Part shown: positions 6,072-6,358 of the stretch, piece by piece
How the letters are laid out: each line of letters begins with the position of its first letter
Position numbering within the stretch: position 1 is the first letter of the stretch
Origin: JAWOJF01 sp046481785
GTDB taxonomy: Bacteria > Bacteroidota > Ignavibacteria > Ignavibacteriales > Ignavibacteriaceae
Length of the DNA: 6,358 nt
NCBI GenBank assembly: GCA_046481785.1
Contig: JAWOJF010000222.1
Location: 1-6,358 of the forward strand
Direction: 5' to 3'
Notes under the pieces: generated by a model
Told to the model about the DNA's origin: nothing
What the model saw: the letters and a program-made list of their open reading frames with translations, nothing else
Databases searched by the model: none
Made by a program: the position numbers and the translations under genes

Positions 6072-6358
6072 TTATTTTTTAGTTAATGGAATGCGTTTAT
6101 CCAAAATAGTATCTATTATTTTATATTCTTTAGCTTCCTGTGCAGAAAGAAAATGATCTCTTTCGCAGTCTTTATGTATCTGCTCAAGCGGTTTGCCTGT
6201 ATGTCGGCGGCCCGTGCGTTCGCCTGGCCAGCCGTAGGAGATGGTGGGCTCGCCGATGGCGGGTGGCCGCACCACGTGGGCGGCCATCCGTCCGAGCACG
6301 ACCGGCTTGTCGGTCTGGGTGCGCATTGCGGTCCAGGCGCCCGGGCAGTCGATGGCGG
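6072..6358 (-). CDS. clpP: C-terminal end of ClpP, joined in frame to unrelated GC-rich sequence (partial)
   Basis: Only 6072-6203 is ClpP. Its 43 residues, HTGKPLEQIHKDCERDHFL followed by SAQEAKEYKIIDTILDKRIPLTKK, match the end of the ATP-dependent Clp protease proteolytic subunit, a cytoplasmic serine peptidase that works with ClpX or ClpA. The conserved KDxERD segment that holds the catalytic Asp is present. The Ser and His of the triad would lie upstream and are absent. Directly before the His codon at 6201-6203 the sequence becomes about 74% GC and no longer resembles ClpP, yet the frame stays open to the window edge. An ATG at 6326 lies within the foreign part, so calling an 84-residue gene from it would be wrong. 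A terminator follows the stop codon, as expected for the natural clpP end. Confidence 0.85.
   Translation of the reverse strand, partial: AIDCPGAWTAMRTQTDKPVVLGRMAAHVVRPPAIGEPTISYGWPGERTGRRHTGKPLEQIHKDCERDHFLSAQEAKEYKIIDTILDKRIPLTKK
6204..6358 (-). CDS. GC-rich foreign fragment, probably part of an actinobacterial thioesterase-family gene
   Basis: The minus strand is open across all 155 bases and reads AIDCPGAWTAMRTQ, then KPVVLGRMAAHVVRPPAIGEP, then a YGWPGERTGRRH end. The DCPGAW start, the LGRM...RPP..GEP middle and the GWP...GR end resemble, from memory, actinobacterial acyl-CoA thioesterase-like (hotdog) proteins. The codons use G or C at nearly every third position, unlike every other gene here. 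It is a fragment at both ends: the window edge on one side and the join to ClpP at 6203/6204 on the other. The family assignment is tentative; the foreign composition is clear. Confidence 0.45.

Noticed and set aside
6072..6326. A complete small gene of 84 codons, or a natural thioesterase-ClpP fusion
   Set aside because: The ATG lies in DNA of foreign composition, the frame is open past the window edge, and both partners are truncated at the join. An assembly artefact explains this better.

Overview
The window is AT-rich and reads as about 6.2 kb of one bacterial chromosome. Four complete genes all run on the minus strand, with a converging gene tail at the left edge and a truncated clpP at the right. 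Weak or absent Shine-Dalgarno sites, the serine hydrolase plus TPR architecture, the structured interspersed repeat and the codon choice suggest a Bacteroidota/Ignavibacteriota-type organism. That placement is inference, because no rRNA or marker gene is complete here.

Left region (1-402): a probable 16-codon C-terminal end of a plus-strand gene stops at 51. A compact element follows at 114-342. It is bounded by a perfect 15-bp inverted repeat and filled with nested hairpins. Next to it is a short sequence (343-372) that resembles a dispersed repeat motif. The element lies between converging genes, a usual place for REP-like repeats.

Central region (403-3104, minus): a VWA-domain protein is followed by a MoxR/Mg-chelatase-type AAA+ ATPase. 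Together they form an ATPase/VWA co-chaperone pair. Nothing in the window links them to magnesium or porphyrin, so a 'magnesium chelatase' label would mislead.

Right-central region (3204-5984, minus): a DUF819 polytopic membrane protein is preceded by an exported class-C-type (LACTB-like) serine hydrolase with two C-terminal TPRs. The four complete genes are spaced 75-99 bp apart. They may be co-transcribed or may form two functional pairs.

Right edge (6014-6358): an intrinsic terminator separates the serine hydrolase from the C-terminal 43 codons of clpP. Immediately upstream of those codons, at 6203/6204, composition jumps from about 28% to about 74% GC (hand count). The protein sequence switches to an unrelated, actinobacterial-looking thioesterase fragment that happens to stay in frame. 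This is most likely a chimeric assembly join, and the last 155 bases should not be trusted as part of this genome.

No convincing undescribed multi-gene system is present. The most unusual real signal is the nested hairpin element at 114-342, which shows a compensatory base-pair change between its two copies of one hairpin.
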